A stretch of DNA of 64,000 bases from Sphingomonas cannabina (GTDB taxonomy: Bacteria; Pseudomonadota; Alphaproteobacteria; Sphingomonadales; Sphingomonadaceae), in the NCBI RefSeq assembly GCF_021391395.1, contig NZ_CP090059.1:1-64000 (forward strand), given 5' to 3'. This document shows positions 35,188 through 43,934 of the stretch, one piece after another. A model generated the notes under the pieces. The model was not told where the DNA came from. It ran no database searches and saw only the letters and a program-made list of their open reading frames with translations. The number at the start of each line of letters is the position of its first letter. The first letter of the stretch is position 1. Position numbers and translations under genes: made by a program.

Positions 35188-35328
35188 GCTGGCGGGTCGA
35201 TCCCCCACGTGCCGTCGTACTCACTACTTATGTTCTCGTCCGTCACGGCGCCGTATTGCGCCGCTCGGTGCTTGGGGCCGATGCTAGCGGCGTGGCGGCG
35301 AAACGACAAGCGGGGCGGTTCACGGGCG

Positions 35329-35357
35329 TTGACAGCCGGGGAGGCGCGCCCTAATTG
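35329..35357 (+). promoter_or_regulatory. Sigma-70-type promoter of tRNA-Gln
   Basis: TTGACA (35329-35334) is followed by 16-17 bases and CTAATT/TAATTG (35351-35357), 12 bases before the mature tRNA start. The perfect -35 and position support housekeeping transcription of the tRNA gene. Confidence 0.7.
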
Positions 35358-35368
35358 GCGCGGCCCAT

Positions 35369-35442
35369 TGCCCTGTCGTCTAATGGTAAGACTACGGACT
35401 CTGACTCCGTCAATCGTGGTTCGAATCCACGCGGGGCATCCA
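35369..35442 (+). tRNA. tRNA-Gln (anticodon CTG)
   Basis: A 74-nt cloverleaf: acceptor TGCCCTG pairs with CGGGGCA (one G-T), the D-loop region TCGTCTAATGGTAAGAC, an anticodon stem ACGGA/TCCGT with loop CTCTGAC (anticodon CTG reads CAG, Gln), and the T arm CGTGG-TTCGAAT-CCACG. The CCA end is encoded (35440-35442). The discriminator is T. Confidence 0.93.
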
Positions 35443-35471
35443 CTCTCCTCTCTTCCCGCTATGATCGCTGC

Positions 35472-36095
35472 ATGATGCCGCGATTCGCCCTTCTTCCGCT
35501 TGCCGCGCTGCTGTTCGCCCTGCCCGCGATGGCGCAGGATGCCGTCACGCCGCCCAATCCGCCCGCACCCAAGCCGGCGACGGTCAAGGTGACGCTCGCC
35601 ACCACCGAGGGGCCGATCGTACTCGAGCTCGAGAAGGAGCGGGCGCCGGTCACCACCGCCAATTTCCTGCGCTACGTCGATGCCAGGCGTTTCGACGGCA
35701 TCGCCTTCTATCGGGCGATGAAGCTGTCTTGGGGCGGGCTGATCCAGGCCGGGCAGCGCGATCCGCGCAAGCTGTTCCCGCCGATCGCGCATGAGCCGAC
35801 CACCCAGACCGGGCTCAGCCATACCGACGGCACCATCTCGATGGCCCGATTCGCGCCGGGGACGGCGACCGCGGACTTCTCGATCATGATCGGCGACATG
35901 ACCGGGCTCGACGCCAATCCCAAGGCAACCGGCGACAACACCGGCTTCGCGGCGTTCGGCCATGTCGTCGAGGGGATGGACGTGGTGCGGAAGATTCAGG
36001 CGGCACCGGTCTCTCCCACCGAAGGGGAGGGCGCGATGAAAGGCCAGATGCTGGCGGCGCCGGTCAAGATCCTGACCGCGCGACGGACGCCTTAG
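35472..36095 (+). CDS. Periplasmic cyclophilin-type peptidyl-prolyl isomerase
   Basis: Catalyses cis-trans isomerisation at proline, probably in the periplasm: the 207 residues start with a signal peptide ending at AMAQ (about 22). The cyclophilin core is visible as VKVTLATTEGPIVLELEKERAP, TANFLRYVDARRFDGIAFYR, and a FAAFGHVVEGMDVVRKI strand. The usual FMIQGGD is changed to GLIQAGQRD, and SMAR replaces SMAN, so activity may be altered. ATG codons at 35472 and 35475 are both possible. Its 3' end overlaps the convergent TlpA-like gene by 4 bp. Confidence 0.85.
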   Translation: MMPRFALLPLAALLFALPAMAQDAVTPPNPPAPKPATVKVTLATTEGPIVLELEKERAPVTTANFLRYVDARRFDGIAFYRAMKLSWGGLIQAGQRDPRKLFPPIAHEPTTQTGLSHTDGTISMARFAPGTATADFSIMIGDMTGLDANPKATGDNTGFAAFGHVVEGMDVVRKIQAAPVSPTEGEGAMKGQMLAAPVKILTARRTP

Positions 36096-36697
36096 GTCGC
36101 GACGGCGAGCGCCTTCGCCGCCTCCGCACCGGTCCAGTCGACGGCGCCGCTCACGCGCCACACCTCTTTCCCCCGCGAATCGTAGAGGATCGTCGTCGGC
36201 AGATTGGCGCCGAGCCCGGTGCTGAACGCGATCTTTGGATCGAGCGAAGGCCGGATCGCCTTGTAGCCGCCCTTGGCCCAGAAGGGCGCGACCTTGGACG
36301 GGTCGAGGTCCTGCGCGAGGGCGATCACCTGGAGCTTCGCCCCCTCGCGCGCCGCCAGCGCGTCGAGCGAGGGCATTTCCTTGATGCACGGTGCGCACCA
36401 GGTCGCCCAGAGATTGAGCAGCACCGGCTTGCCGCGATAGTCGGCGAGCGTCACGTCCTTGCCCGCCGGGTCCCGGAAAGCGAAGTCGGGCGCCGCCTCA
36501 CCCTTGTGCGTCGCGTCGAAGCTGCCGGCCTTGGGAGCCGCGGCGGACGGCGCGGCGACCTCGTCGGGTGCGGGCGGGGGCACGTCGTCGGCGGTATTGC
36601 CCGCGCCCACATTGCCTTGTGCCGCGGGCGGCGATTGCCTATCGCAGCCGCCGGCCAGCAGGGCCATGACGAGGACCGGAGCCATCGCTGATCGCAT
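36092..36697 (-). CDS. TlpA/ResA-like thioredoxin, probable lipoprotein
   Basis: A 201-residue periplasmic thiol-disulfide protein. The N-terminus is a lipoprotein-like signal ([10 protein letters not shown]), followed by a Pro/Ala linker and a thioredoxin domain with the [15 protein letters not shown] active site (CxxC) and a cis-Pro region LPTTIL. Related TlpA/ResA proteins reduce apocytochrome c or other periplasmic targets. Its ATG (36697-36695) shares the CATG with the argH start codon on the other strand, so no intergenic space exists. Confidence 0.88.
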   Translation of the reverse strand: MRSAMAPVLVMALLAGGCDRQSPPAAQGNVGAGNTADDVPPPAPDEVAAPSAAAPKAGSFDATHKGEAAPDFAFRDPAGKDVTLADYRGKPVLLNLWATWCAPCIKEMPSLDALAAREGAKLQVIALAQDLDPSKVAPFWAKGGYKAIRPSLDPKIAFSTGLGANLPTTILYDSRGKEVWRVSGAVDWTGAEAAKALAVAT

Positions 36698-38090
36698 GAG
36701 CAACTCCAATTCGATGTGGGGCGGGCGGTTCGCCGAAGGCCCGTCGGCGGTGATGCGTGCGATCAATGCCTCGATCCCGTTCGACAAGCAAATGTGGCGG
36801 CAGGATATCGCCGGGTCGAAGGCGCACGCGGCGATGCTGGGCGCGCAGGGGATCGTCGATCAAGCCGACGTCGATGCGATCCTCGCCGGGCTCGACCAGG
36901 TCGCGGCCGACTATGAGCGCGACGGCGTTCCCGAGGACCTCGCCCTCGAGGACATCCACATGCTGACCGAGGCGCGGCTCGCCGAGAAGATCGGGCCGGC
37001 GGCGGGCCGGCTCCATACCGCGCGCAGCCGCAACGACCAGGTCGCGACCGACTTCCGCCTGTGGGTGCGCGACGCGATCGACCAGGCAGAGGCGGCGCTC
37101 GGCGGCCTCCAGGACGCCCTCATCGCCCGCGCCGAGGAGCATGCCGCCAGCGTGATGCCCGGCTTCACCCATCTCCAGAGCGCGCAGCCGGTGACGCTCG
37201 GCCATCACCTGATGGCCTATCACGACATGATCGCGCGCGACCGCGGCCGCCTCCGTGATGCGCGCGCACGGCTCAACAGGTGCCCGCTGGGATCGGCGGC
37301 GCTCGCCGGCACCGGCTTCCCGATCGACCGTGAGGCGACGGCGAGGGCATTGGGCTTCGACGGCCCCACCACCAACTCGCTCGATTCGGTCAGCGACCGC
37401 GACTTCGCCATCGAATATCTGACGGCGGCCAGCCAGTGCGCGCTGCACCTCTCGCGCCTCGCCGAGGAATTCGTGCTGTGGGCGTCGCAGCCGTTTGGCT
37501 TCGCGAGCCTGTCGGACCAATGGTCGACCGGCAGCTCGATCATGCCGCAGAAGCGCAACCCCGACGCCGCCGAGCTGGTGCGCGGCCATGCCGGGCGGAT
37601 CACCGGCTGCCTCGTCAGCCTGATGGTGACGATGAAGGGCCTGCCGCTCGCCTATTCCAAGGACATGCAGGACGACAAGCCGCCGGTGTTCGAGGCGCAC
37701 GGCCTGCTCGCGCTGTCGATCGCGGCGATGACCGGGATGGTCGAGAGCGCGACCTTCCGCACCGACCGGATGCGCGCGGTCGCCGAGACCGGCTTCTCCA
37801 CCGCCACCGACCTCGCCGACTGGCTGGTCCGCGAGGCGGGCGTGCCGTTCCGCGAGGCGCACCACATCACCGGCCGCGCGGTCGCCCATGCCGAGAGTCT
37901 GGGCGTGCGGCTCGATTCGCTGCCGCTCGGCGCGTTCCGCGACATCGACGAGCGGATCGACCGCCGCATCTTCGACGTGCTCAGCGTCGATGCTTCGGTC
38001 GCGAGCCGCACCAGCTTCGGCGGCACCGCGCCGACACGCGTGCGCGAGGCGGTGGCGGCTGCCAAGGCGGCACGGGAGGCCGAAAGATGA
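36696..38090 (+). CDS. argH: Argininosuccinate lyase
   Basis: Last step of arginine synthesis: argininosuccinate to arginine plus fumarate. The 464 residues show [10 protein letters not shown] at the start, [24 protein letters not shown] and the fumarase-superfamily signature [12 protein letters not shown] near residue 284. First gene of argH-lptM-lysA-siroheme-corA, all overlapping or nearly so. The ATG at 36696 is chosen; ATG 36714 (directly at MWGG) is an alternative. No promoter space is available before it, so transcription must begin inside the divergent TlpA-like gene. Confidence 0.95.
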   Translation: MSNSNSMWGGRFAEGPSAVMRAINASIPFDKQMWRQDIAGSKAHAAMLGAQGIVDQADVDAILAGLDQVAADYERDGVPEDLALEDIHMLTEARLAEKIGPAAGRLHTARSRNDQVATDFRLWVRDAIDQAEAALGGLQDALIARAEEHAASVMPGFTHLQSAQPVTLGHHLMAYHDMIARDRGRLRDARARLNRCPLGSAALAGTGFPIDREATARALGFDGPTTNSLDSVSDRDFAIEYLTAASQCALHLSRLAEEFVLWASQPFGFASLSDQWSTGSSIMPQKRNPDAAELVRGHAGRITGCLVSLMVTMKGLPLAYSKDMQDDKPPVFEAHGLLALSIAAMTGMVESATFRTDRMRAVAETGFSTATDLADWLVREAGVPFREAHHITGRAVAHAESLGVRLDSLPLGAFRDIDERIDRRIFDVLSVDASVASRTSFGGTAPTRVREAVAAAKAAREAER

Positions 38091-38323
38091 AAGCGATCGC
38101 CCCGATCCTTATCCTGCTGCTGGTCGCCGGCTGCGGCGGCCGCGGCGCGCTCAAGCCCGCGCCGGGCCAGGCGCTGCCGGTCAAACCCTATGGCGCACAG
38201 GCGACGCCGACGCCCGACCAGTTGATGACCCCTAGTGCCCAAGCCCGTCCCGAACGCACCGACGAGCTGCTCAAGAGCTCCGAGGAACGCGACAGCGACG
38301 AATTCGACCTGCCTCCACGCTGA
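38087..38323 (+). CDS. lptM: LptM-like small lipoprotein
   Basis: A 78-residue lipoprotein: signal with lipobox LVAGC (Cys at residue 16) followed by [18 protein letters not shown], matching the CGxxGxLxxP pattern of LptM (YifL). LptM stabilises LptD during outer-membrane assembly in E. coli. Such genes often sit just before lysA or dapF; here lysA starts 20 bp downstream, which supports the call. The C-terminal half is charged and unordered. ATG overlaps the argH TGA (ATGA). Confidence 0.75.
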   Translation: MKAIAPILILLLVAGCGGRGALKPAPGQALPVKPYGAQATPTPDQLMTPSAQARPERTDELLKSSEERDSDEFDLPPR

Positions 38324-38342
38324 CCAGGGCCAGAGCTTCCGA

Positions 38343-39599
38343 ATGACCCATTTCCACCTGAAGAACGGCGAGCTCCACGCCGAGGACGTCCCGCTCACGC
38401 GCATCGCGCGGGAGGTCGGCACGCCCGTCTATGTCTATTCCCGCGCGGCGTTCGAGGCGAACGCGCGATCGCTGCAGGAGGGGCTGGCACAGGTCCCGAA
38501 CGCGCAGCTCGCCTATGCGATCAAGGCCAATCCCAACCTGGCCGTCGTCAACGTGCTGGCGAAGCTCGGCTATGGCGCCGATGTCGTGTCGGCGGGCGAG
38601 ATGCATCGCGCGCTCGCCGCGGGAATGCCGCGCGAGACCATCCTCTTCTCCGGGGTCGGCAAGCGCATCGACGAGCTCGAGGCGGCGCTCGACGCCGGCA
38701 TCGGCCAGTTCAACCTCGAGATCGAGGAGGAGGGCGCCGTGCTCTCCGAACTGGCGCTCGCCCGCGGCGTCCGCGCGCCCGCGGTGCTGCGCGTCAACCC
38801 GGACGTCGACGCCGGTACCCACGCCAAGATCTCGACCGGCAAGGCCGAGAACAAGTTCGGCGTCGCGATCAGCGAGGCGCCGGCGATCTATGCCCGGCTG
38901 GCGGCGCTGCCGGGCCTGGCGATGCGCGGGATCGCCAGTCATATCGGCAGCCAGATCGCCGACCTCCAGCCGCTGGAGATCAGCTACCGCCGTCTCGGCG
39001 AGCTGGTTGCCGAGCTGCGCGCGGCGGGTCACACCGTCACCCATGTCGACCTCGGCGGCGGCTTCGGCGTCGCCTATCGTCCGGGCGAGGTCTATCCCAC
39101 GCCGGCCGAGATCGGCGCGATGGTCGCGCGCGCGACCGCCGGCTGGGACGTCAAGCTGATGTTCGAGCCGGGCCGCTTCATCGCCGGCAACGCCGGGGTG
39201 CTGCTGACCGAGGTGATCTGGGTGAAGCCGGGCGTCGGCAATCCCTGGGTGATCGTCGACGCGGCGATGAACGACCTCACGCGCCCGGCGCTCTACGACG
39301 CCTATCACGGCTTCAGCGCGGTGCGCCCGAGCGGCGAGCGCGTGACCGCCCATATCGCCGGCCCGGTCTGCGAGAGCGGCGACACCTTCGCCAAGGGCCG
39401 CGAGATCGATGCCGTCGTGCGCGGCGACCTCGCCGTGTTCCACACCGCCGGGGCCTATGGCGCGACCATGGCCTCGACCTACAACAGCCGCGCGCTCGTG
39501 CCCGAGGTGCTGGTCGACGGCGACCGCTACGCCGTGGTCGCCGACCGCATCGCCGCCGGCACGATCATGGCGGCGGAGCGGGTGCCCGAGTGGCTGTGA
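38343..39599 (+). CDS. lysA: Diaminopimelate decarboxylase
   Basis: PLP enzyme making L-lysine from meso-diaminopimelate. The 418 residues show YAIKANPNLAVV (PLP Lys), HIGSQI, VDLGGGFGV, FEPGRFIAGNAG (phosphate and substrate site) and a C-terminal CESGDTFAKGR with the partner active-site Cys, then GAYGATMASTYNSR. Length and motif order are standard. Start ATG at 38343 agrees with the conserved FHLKNGELHAEDVPL beginning. Confidence 0.96.
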   Translation: MTHFHLKNGELHAEDVPLTRIAREVGTPVYVYSRAAFEANARSLQEGLAQVPNAQLAYAIKANPNLAVVNVLAKLGYGADVVSAGEMHRALAAGMPRETILFSGVGKRIDELEAALDAGIGQFNLEIEEEGAVLSELALARGVRAPAVLRVNPDVDAGTHAKISTGKAENKFGVAISEAPAIYARLAALPGLAMRGIASHIGSQIADLQPLEISYRRLGELVAELRAAGHTVTHVDLGGGFGVAYRPGEVYPTPAEIGAMVARATAGWDVKLMFEPGRFIAGNAGVLLTEVIWVKPGVGNPWVIVDAAMNDLTRPALYDAYHGFSAVRPSGERVTAHIAGPVCESGDTFAKGREIDAVVRGDLAVFHTAGAYGATMASTYNSRALVPEVLVDGDRYAVVADRIAAGTIMAAERVPEWL

Positions 39600-40348
39600 C
39601 CCTCCACAGCCTGCCGCTGTTCGCGCGGCTGGCCGGGCGGCCGGTGATCCTGGTCGGCGAGGGGCACATCGCGGACGCCAAGCGCCGCCTGATCGAGCGC
39701 GCCGGCGGCCTCGTCGTCAGCGAGGAGAATGCGGAGGCGCGCTTCGCCTTCGTTGTCGGCGACGAGGCGGCGGCGATCCGGCTGCGCGCACGCGGGCTTC
39801 TGGTCAACATGGCCGACCGCCCGGACCTCTGCGACTTCACCATGCCGGCGATCGTCGAGCGCGGCGACGTGGTGGTCGCGGTCGGCACCGGCGGCGCCTC
39901 CGCCGGCCTGTCGGCGCAACTCCGCCAGCGGCTGGAGACGTGGCTGCCCGCCGGTCTCGGCGCGCTGGCGGCGGGGCTCAAGGGAGCGCGCGAGGCGATT
40001 CACGCGCGCTGGCCCGACTTCGACGACCGTCGCCGCGCGATCGGCGCCGCGCTCGCCGAGGGCGGGCCGCTCGATCCCTTCGCCGCGGGCGATGTCGATG
40101 CCTGGCTGGCTTCGACCGACACCGCACCGCAGCCGCGGCTGGTGAGCGTCACGCTTGCCTCGGCCGATCCCGACGACCTCACCCTCCGCGCCGCGCGAGC
40201 CCTCGGACTCGCCGACCGCATCTACCATTCACCAGAGGTGCCGGCGGCGATCCTCGACCGCGCACGAGGCGACGCCGAGCGCATCGTCGGTACCCCGCCG
40301 GCCGATCCGTTGCCGGGACTCAGCGTGGCCCTGGAGATAGCGGAATGA
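39590..40348 (+). CDS. Precorrin-2 dehydrogenase-like protein with a truncated methyltransferase tail
   Basis: Resembles the N-terminal part of siroheme synthase CysG. The first ~150 residues form the NAD-binding dehydrogenase/ferrochelatase unit (LPLFARLAGRPVILVGEGHI; VVVAVGTGGASAGLSAQLRQ). After about residue 180, the segment LVSVTLASADPDDLTLRAARALGLAD looks like the first strand-helix of uroporphyrinogen-III methyltransferase, but the protein ends 60 residues later, so that domain is only a remnant. GTG 39590 overlaps the end of lysA; GTG 39596 is also possible. Role in siroheme synthesis is inferred. Confidence 0.75.
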   Translation: MAVTLHSLPLFARLAGRPVILVGEGHIADAKRRLIERAGGLVVSEENAEARFAFVVGDEAAAIRLRARGLLVNMADRPDLCDFTMPAIVERGDVVVAVGTGGASAGLSAQLRQRLETWLPAGLGALAAGLKGAREAIHARWPDFDDRRRAIGAALAEGGPLDPFAAGDVDAWLASTDTAPQPRLVSVTLASADPDDLTLRAARALGLADRIYHSPEVPAAILDRARGDAERIVGTPPADPLPGLSVALEIAE

Positions 40349-41289
40349 GCGGCTTCGCCTACAGCGTCAGCAACGGGCAGGTGAACGAAGTCCCGCTGAA
40401 GCAGGCACCCGGCCAGCAGGCGGAGCTGCTCTGGGTCCACCTCACCGTCGGCAACGAGGAAGCGCAGCACTGGCTCGGCGGTGAGGCCAAGCTGCCCGAT
40501 TATGTGATCGACGCGCTCACCGCTGCGGAGACGCGGCCGCGCTGCGATGCGATGGGGCCCGGCGCCTTCATCAACCTGCGCGGTCCGTCGCCCGACCCGG
40601 AGCTCGACGAGCTCGCCTCGGTCCGCATCTACGCGCAGGCGGGGACGGTCTATTCGGTCACACGCCGTCCGCTCAACGCGCTCGACGAGGTCCGCAAGCT
40701 GGTCGTCGGCGGCATGGTCGCCGATCCGGGCGACCTCATTGCCGAATTCGCGATGGCGATAACCGCCGAGCTCGATCCAATCGTCGCCCAATTGGGGGAC
40801 GACCTCGACGCCTGCGAGAGCGAGCTCGAGGCGACAAGGGCGTTCGAGCTGCGCCGCCAGGTCACACGCACCCGGATCGAGGCGATCGGCTATCGCCGCT
40901 TCCTGGTCCCCCAGCGTTCGGCGCTGGAGAAGCTGGCCACGCTGCCGTGCGACTGGCTGCACGACGACGACCGCCAGCACCTCGTCACCGCCGCCGACCG
41001 CGCAGCGCGCATGGCCGAGGAAGTCGAGGCGATCCGCGAGCGCGCGGGCCTGATGCACGAGACGCTGACCGACCTGCGCGGCGAGCTAATCGACCAGCGC
41101 AGCCTGATCATCGCGATCGCGGCGATGATCTTCCTGCCACTGACCTTCATCACCGGCCTCTACGGGATGAACGTCGAGGGACTGCCCTATGCGCACGAGC
41201 CTTGGGCGTTCGACGCGATCATGGCGCTCTGCACGATCATCGGCGTCGGGATCACCGTTTATTTCGTCCGGCAGCACTGGACACGGTAG
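40345..41289 (+). CDS. corA: CorA/ZntB-family divalent metal transporter
   Basis: A 314-residue membrane transporter with a large cytoplasmic N-terminal domain (about 1-250) and two C-terminal helices. The hallmark YGMNVEG follows the first helix (AMIFLPLTFITGLYGMN). Members carry Mg2+, Co2+, Ni2+ or, for ZntB, Zn2+; the choice cannot be made here. ATG overlaps the preceding stop (ATGA), so it is last in the argH operon. A palindromic repeat follows 7 bp after the stop. Confidence 0.92.
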   Translation: MSGFAYSVSNGQVNEVPLKQAPGQQAELLWVHLTVGNEEAQHWLGGEAKLPDYVIDALTAAETRPRCDAMGPGAFINLRGPSPDPELDELASVRIYAQAGTVYSVTRRPLNALDEVRKLVVGGMVADPGDLIAEFAMAITAELDPIVAQLGDDLDACESELEATRAFELRRQVTRTRIEAIGYRRFLVPQRSALEKLATLPCDWLHDDDRQHLVTAADRAARMAEEVEAIRERAGLMHETLTDLRGELIDQRSLIIAIAAMIFLPLTFITGLYGMNVEGLPYAHEPWAFDAIMALCTIIGVGITVYFVRQHWTR

Positions 41290-41296
41290 CTCCACC

Positions 41297-41371
41297 CGTC
41301 ATTCCGGCGAAAGCCGGAATCTCAAGCCGCATGCATGATCGCGTGAGATCCCGGCTTCCGCCGGGATGACG
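41297..41371. repeat. 75-bp palindromic repeat after corA
   Basis: The left arm CGTCATTCCGGCGAAAGCCG pairs with a right arm ending CTTCCGCCGGGATGACG; the arms are 28 bp with a few mismatches and a 19-base centre. It is in the CGTCA...TGACG group and lies between convergent corA and the FMN reductase gene. Confidence 0.8.
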
Positions 41372-41380
41372 ATAATGGAC

Positions 41381-41917
41381 TCAGCGCCGTGCCAGGAAAT
41401 CCAGGATCTGCCCCACCATCAGCGCGATCTGCGGCTCGGCGCGGGCAATGGCGTCGGGCTCGGCCGAATTGATCGCGACCCCCAGCGGCGTCGGCCAGCC
41501 GCGCAGCGCGTGGGTGATGGTCCTGAGGCCCGTGAGCGTCGACACAGCCGCCTGCCAGCCCGCTGCGATCGCGATCTGCCCCACCGGCATCCCGCTGAAA
41601 TAGGGCCGTTCGTCCTTCGCCATCAGCTCGACGTGATCGAGCGCATTCTTGACCAGGCCGGAGAAGGTGCCGTGATAGCCCGGCGAGCCGAGGATGATCC
41701 CGTCGGCACCGCGCAGCGCCGTGAGGAAGGCATCGATCTCGGCGCTGTTCTTGATCCCGGCCGGGTCGTAATTGGGGAAATCGATCGCTTCGCCGGTGAG
41801 CAAGGTGGTGCGGGCGCCCTGGGCCTCCGCGATCCGCAATGCCGCCGCCAGCGTGCGGCCGGTGGCGGATTCGGCGCGCGTGGTGCCCCCGAGAGCGACG
41901 ATATGCGGCTGGCTCAT
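41381..41917 (-). CDS. NAD(P)H-dependent FMN reductase
   Basis: A flavodoxin-fold reductase of 178 residues. Visible: the start ALGGTTRAESATGRTLAAAL with the phosphate loop, the GxxGxxxxP-like NYDPAGIKNS, and LGSPGYHGTFSGLVKNALDHVE, the conserved FMN-binding segment of the SsuE/ChrR-type family. Electron acceptor unknown. ATG at 41917 is chosen from the family start. It is separated from the flagellar fliS by a palindromic element. Confidence 0.88.
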   Translation of the reverse strand: MSQPHIVALGGTTRAESATGRTLAAALRIAEAQGARTTLLTGEAIDFPNYDPAGIKNSAEIDAFLTALRGADGIILGSPGYHGTFSGLVKNALDHVELMAKDERPYFSGMPVGQIAIAAGWQAAVSTLTGLRTITHALRGWPTPLGVAINSAEPDAIARAEPQIALMVGQILDFLARR

Positions 41918-41984
41918 GCGATGCCGGTTAGTGCAAGCGGCGGCGGGGCGCACCATTTTTTGGAGATGTGGCCCCCATTCCCTC

Positions 41985-42090
41985 CGTCACCCCGGCGAAG
42001 GCCGGGGTTCACCAGGCAGCAGGCGTTGCCGCTTGAACCGCTTGTCCGTTGCTCGCCGCACGGTGGACCCCGGCCTTCGCCGGGGTGACG
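41985..42090. repeat. 106-bp palindromic element, copy B
   Basis: Second copy of the element at 20242-20346: 29-bp terminal inverted repeats (one mismatch) around a centre with the same GCTTGAACCGCTTGTCC and GCCGCACGG. Same orientation as copy A. It lies between the FMN reductase gene and fliS, both on the minus strand. Confidence 0.85.
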
Positions 42091-42125
42091 GTAGAGGGGT
42101 GAATGCAGGAGAAATGGCCGACGAC

Positions 42126-42521
42126 TTACCCCCGCCGCACCGTCTCCCACGCCGCCGCGATCTCCTCGATCGTCTCGGCGATGGCGATGAAGCGCTTGGG
42201 GTCGGCATCGAGGCTCGCCTCGACCAGCTCGGCGCGCGCGCCCTGATAGACGCGGGCGAGCGTCTTCGACACCTCGCCGCCCTTGTCGAAGTCGAGCCCG
42301 CCTTCGAGCGCGAACAGGATCGAGAGCGCACGGGTGACACGCTCGCTTTTGACGTCGAACCGGCGGTGCTCGGCCGCCCAGGCGGCGGTGCGCAGCGCGC
42401 GCGACGCCTCGGCATAGAGCAGCGAGACCAGGCCAGCCGGGTCCTCCCCGCCGGTGCGACCGGCAAGGTCGACCGCCCGATAGGTGTCCTCGGGACGCGC
42501 GAAGGCGGAAGAATAGCGCAT
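42126..42521 (-). CDS. fliS: Flagellar export chaperone FliS
   Basis: FliS binds the C-terminus of flagellin before export and prevents early polymerisation. The 131 residues are all-helical, with YRAVDLAGRTGGEDPAGLVSLLYAEA near the start and LSILFALEGGLDFDKGGEVS in the middle, matching the family's LYDGAI and LDFEKGG regions. It lies 8 bp after fliD in the same operon and should share the FliA promoter upstream of fliD. Confidence 0.88.
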   Translation of the reverse strand: MRYSSAFARPEDTYRAVDLAGRTGGEDPAGLVSLLYAEASRALRTAAWAAEHRRFDVKSERVTRALSILFALEGGLDFDKGGEVSKTLARVYQGARAELVEASLDADPKRFIAIAETIEEIAAAWETVRRG

Positions 42522-42529
42522 GTCCCCGC

Positions 42530-43912
42530 TCAGTCGTTGCTGCTGTTCCAGGCCGCGATCTGCTGCTCCAGGAAGCTCTGCGTGCTCTTGTAGGCGGCGA
42601 CCTTGGCATCCATGCTGCCGAATTGCTGGGTGAGGCGCGTACGCGTCTTGTCCTCGTCGGCCGACAGCTTGTCGCGGTCCTCGCCCAGCGCGGTCTGGGC
42701 CTGGCTGTAGCGCGTTTCGCTGGCGCCGAGACCGGTGGTGCGGCTGGTGACGGCGACGGTGATGGCGTTGAGCGCCGACGACAGGCCGGTGCCGTCGCCG
42801 CGGTCGGCGAACATCGCCTCGATCGCGTCGGGTGCCTTGGCGAGCTGCGTGGCGAGCTTGGCCGAATCGAGGCTGAGCGTGCCGTCGCGATTGGTGACGA
42901 CGCCGATCGCGGCGAGGCTGTTGGGAATGCTGTCGTCGGTCCCGGTCAGGTTGATCGTGGTGAGCTGGCGCAGCCGCGCGAGCATGTCGCGCGCGCCGGA
43001 ATCGCGGGCGAGGCTGCCGTTCACCGGGTCGGTCGCCTCCTTCAGCATCGCGTAGAGCTCGTTGTAGGTGCTGACGACGTCGTTCACCGCCTGCGACAGC
43101 GCCGCGGTGGAGGGTGCGCTGCCGATCGCGACCTTGGTGCCGACCGCTGCCGTCTGGAGTTCGAGCCGGACGCCGGGGAGGAGGTCGGTGATGACGTTGG
43201 ACGCGCGGCGGACCTCGACGCCGTCGACCGCGACCAGCGCGTCGGCTGCCGCGGAGACGATCTGGGTGCCGGTCGCGCCGCCGCCGACGTTGAGCGCGGC
43301 GAGCCCGGCATCGCCGGCGGTCTCGGTCGCGCTCAGGGTGAACGCCTTGGCCTCGCCGGTCGCGCCCTTCATCACCAGCCGGTCGCCGGTCGAATCGCTC
43401 ACCACCGACGCGGTAATGCCGATACCGGCGGCGTTGATCTTCGCGGCGATGCCGGACAGCGTCGCGTCGCCGTCGCCGATCGTGATCGGCGCGACGCTGG
43501 TGCCGTCGGCGAAGGCGAACTGCAGCGTTCCGGTGCCGATGCGCGTGCCGGCGGGCACCGCCGTCGCGGTGCTCGCGACCTGCGCGGAGGCGAGCGCGCG
43601 CACCTCGACGGTGGCGTTGAGGCCGGAGAGCTTGGCGCCGGCGAGCGCGCTCACCTTGACGATCGCGCTGTTGGCGCTGGTCGGCTGCGTCTGGAGCGTG
43701 CCGCCGGTGACCAGCGACTTGAGCGCGGTGTTGAAGCCGGTGATGCCGTTCTTGAGCTGCGACACCGCCGAGACCTGCGCGGTCAGCGTCTCCTCGCGCT
43801 TGTCGAGCAGCTTGGTGCGCGTGTCGAACTGCGCGTCGACCAGCGAGGTCACCAGCGCCTGGATGTCGATGCCCGACCCGACCCCGAGCGTCTTGGTAAT
43901 CGAATCGACCAT
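42530..43912 (-). CDS. fliD: Flagellar filament cap protein FliD
   Basis: The distal cap (hook-associated protein 2) on which flagellin polymerises. The 460 residues carry the N-terminal coiled-coil (LGVGSGIDIQALVTSLVDAQ), a central variable region with an IGDG-like repeat, and a C-terminal coiled-coil ending QSFLEQQIAAWNSSND. Length is typical of a short FliD. ATG has GGGGAAC upstream. Transcription is predicted to be FliA-dependent from the site at 43935-43961. Confidence 0.93.
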   Translation of the reverse strand: MVDSITKTLGVGSGIDIQALVTSLVDAQFDTRTKLLDKREETLTAQVSAVSQLKNGITGFNTALKSLVTGGTLQTQPTSANSAIVKVSALAGAKLSGLNATVEVRALASAQVASTATAVPAGTRIGTGTLQFAFADGTSVAPITIGDGDATLSGIAAKINAAGIGITASVVSDSTGDRLVMKGATGEAKAFTLSATETAGDAGLAALNVGGGATGTQIVSAAADALVAVDGVEVRRASNVITDLLPGVRLELQTAAVGTKVAIGSAPSTAALSQAVNDVVSTYNELYAMLKEATDPVNGSLARDSGARDMLARLRQLTTINLTGTDDSIPNSLAAIGVVTNRDGTLSLDSAKLATQLAKAPDAIEAMFADRGDGTGLSSALNAITVAVTSRTTGLGASETRYSQAQTALGEDRDKLSADEDKTRTRLTQQFGSMDAKVAAYKSTQSFLEQQIAAWNSSND

Positions 43913-43934
43913 CGCCTGTTCCCCTTCTCAAAGA

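Noticed and set aside
35369..35442. tRNA-Glu as an alternative identity, because the D arm TCGTCTAATGG resembles Glu tRNAs
   Set aside because: The anticodon loop CTCTGAC gives anticodon CTG, which reads the Gln codon CAG.
20242..42090. CRISPR-like array made by the repeated CGTCACCCCGG motifs
   Set aside because: The repeats are isolated palindromes between genes, kilobases apart, without regular spacers or cas genes.
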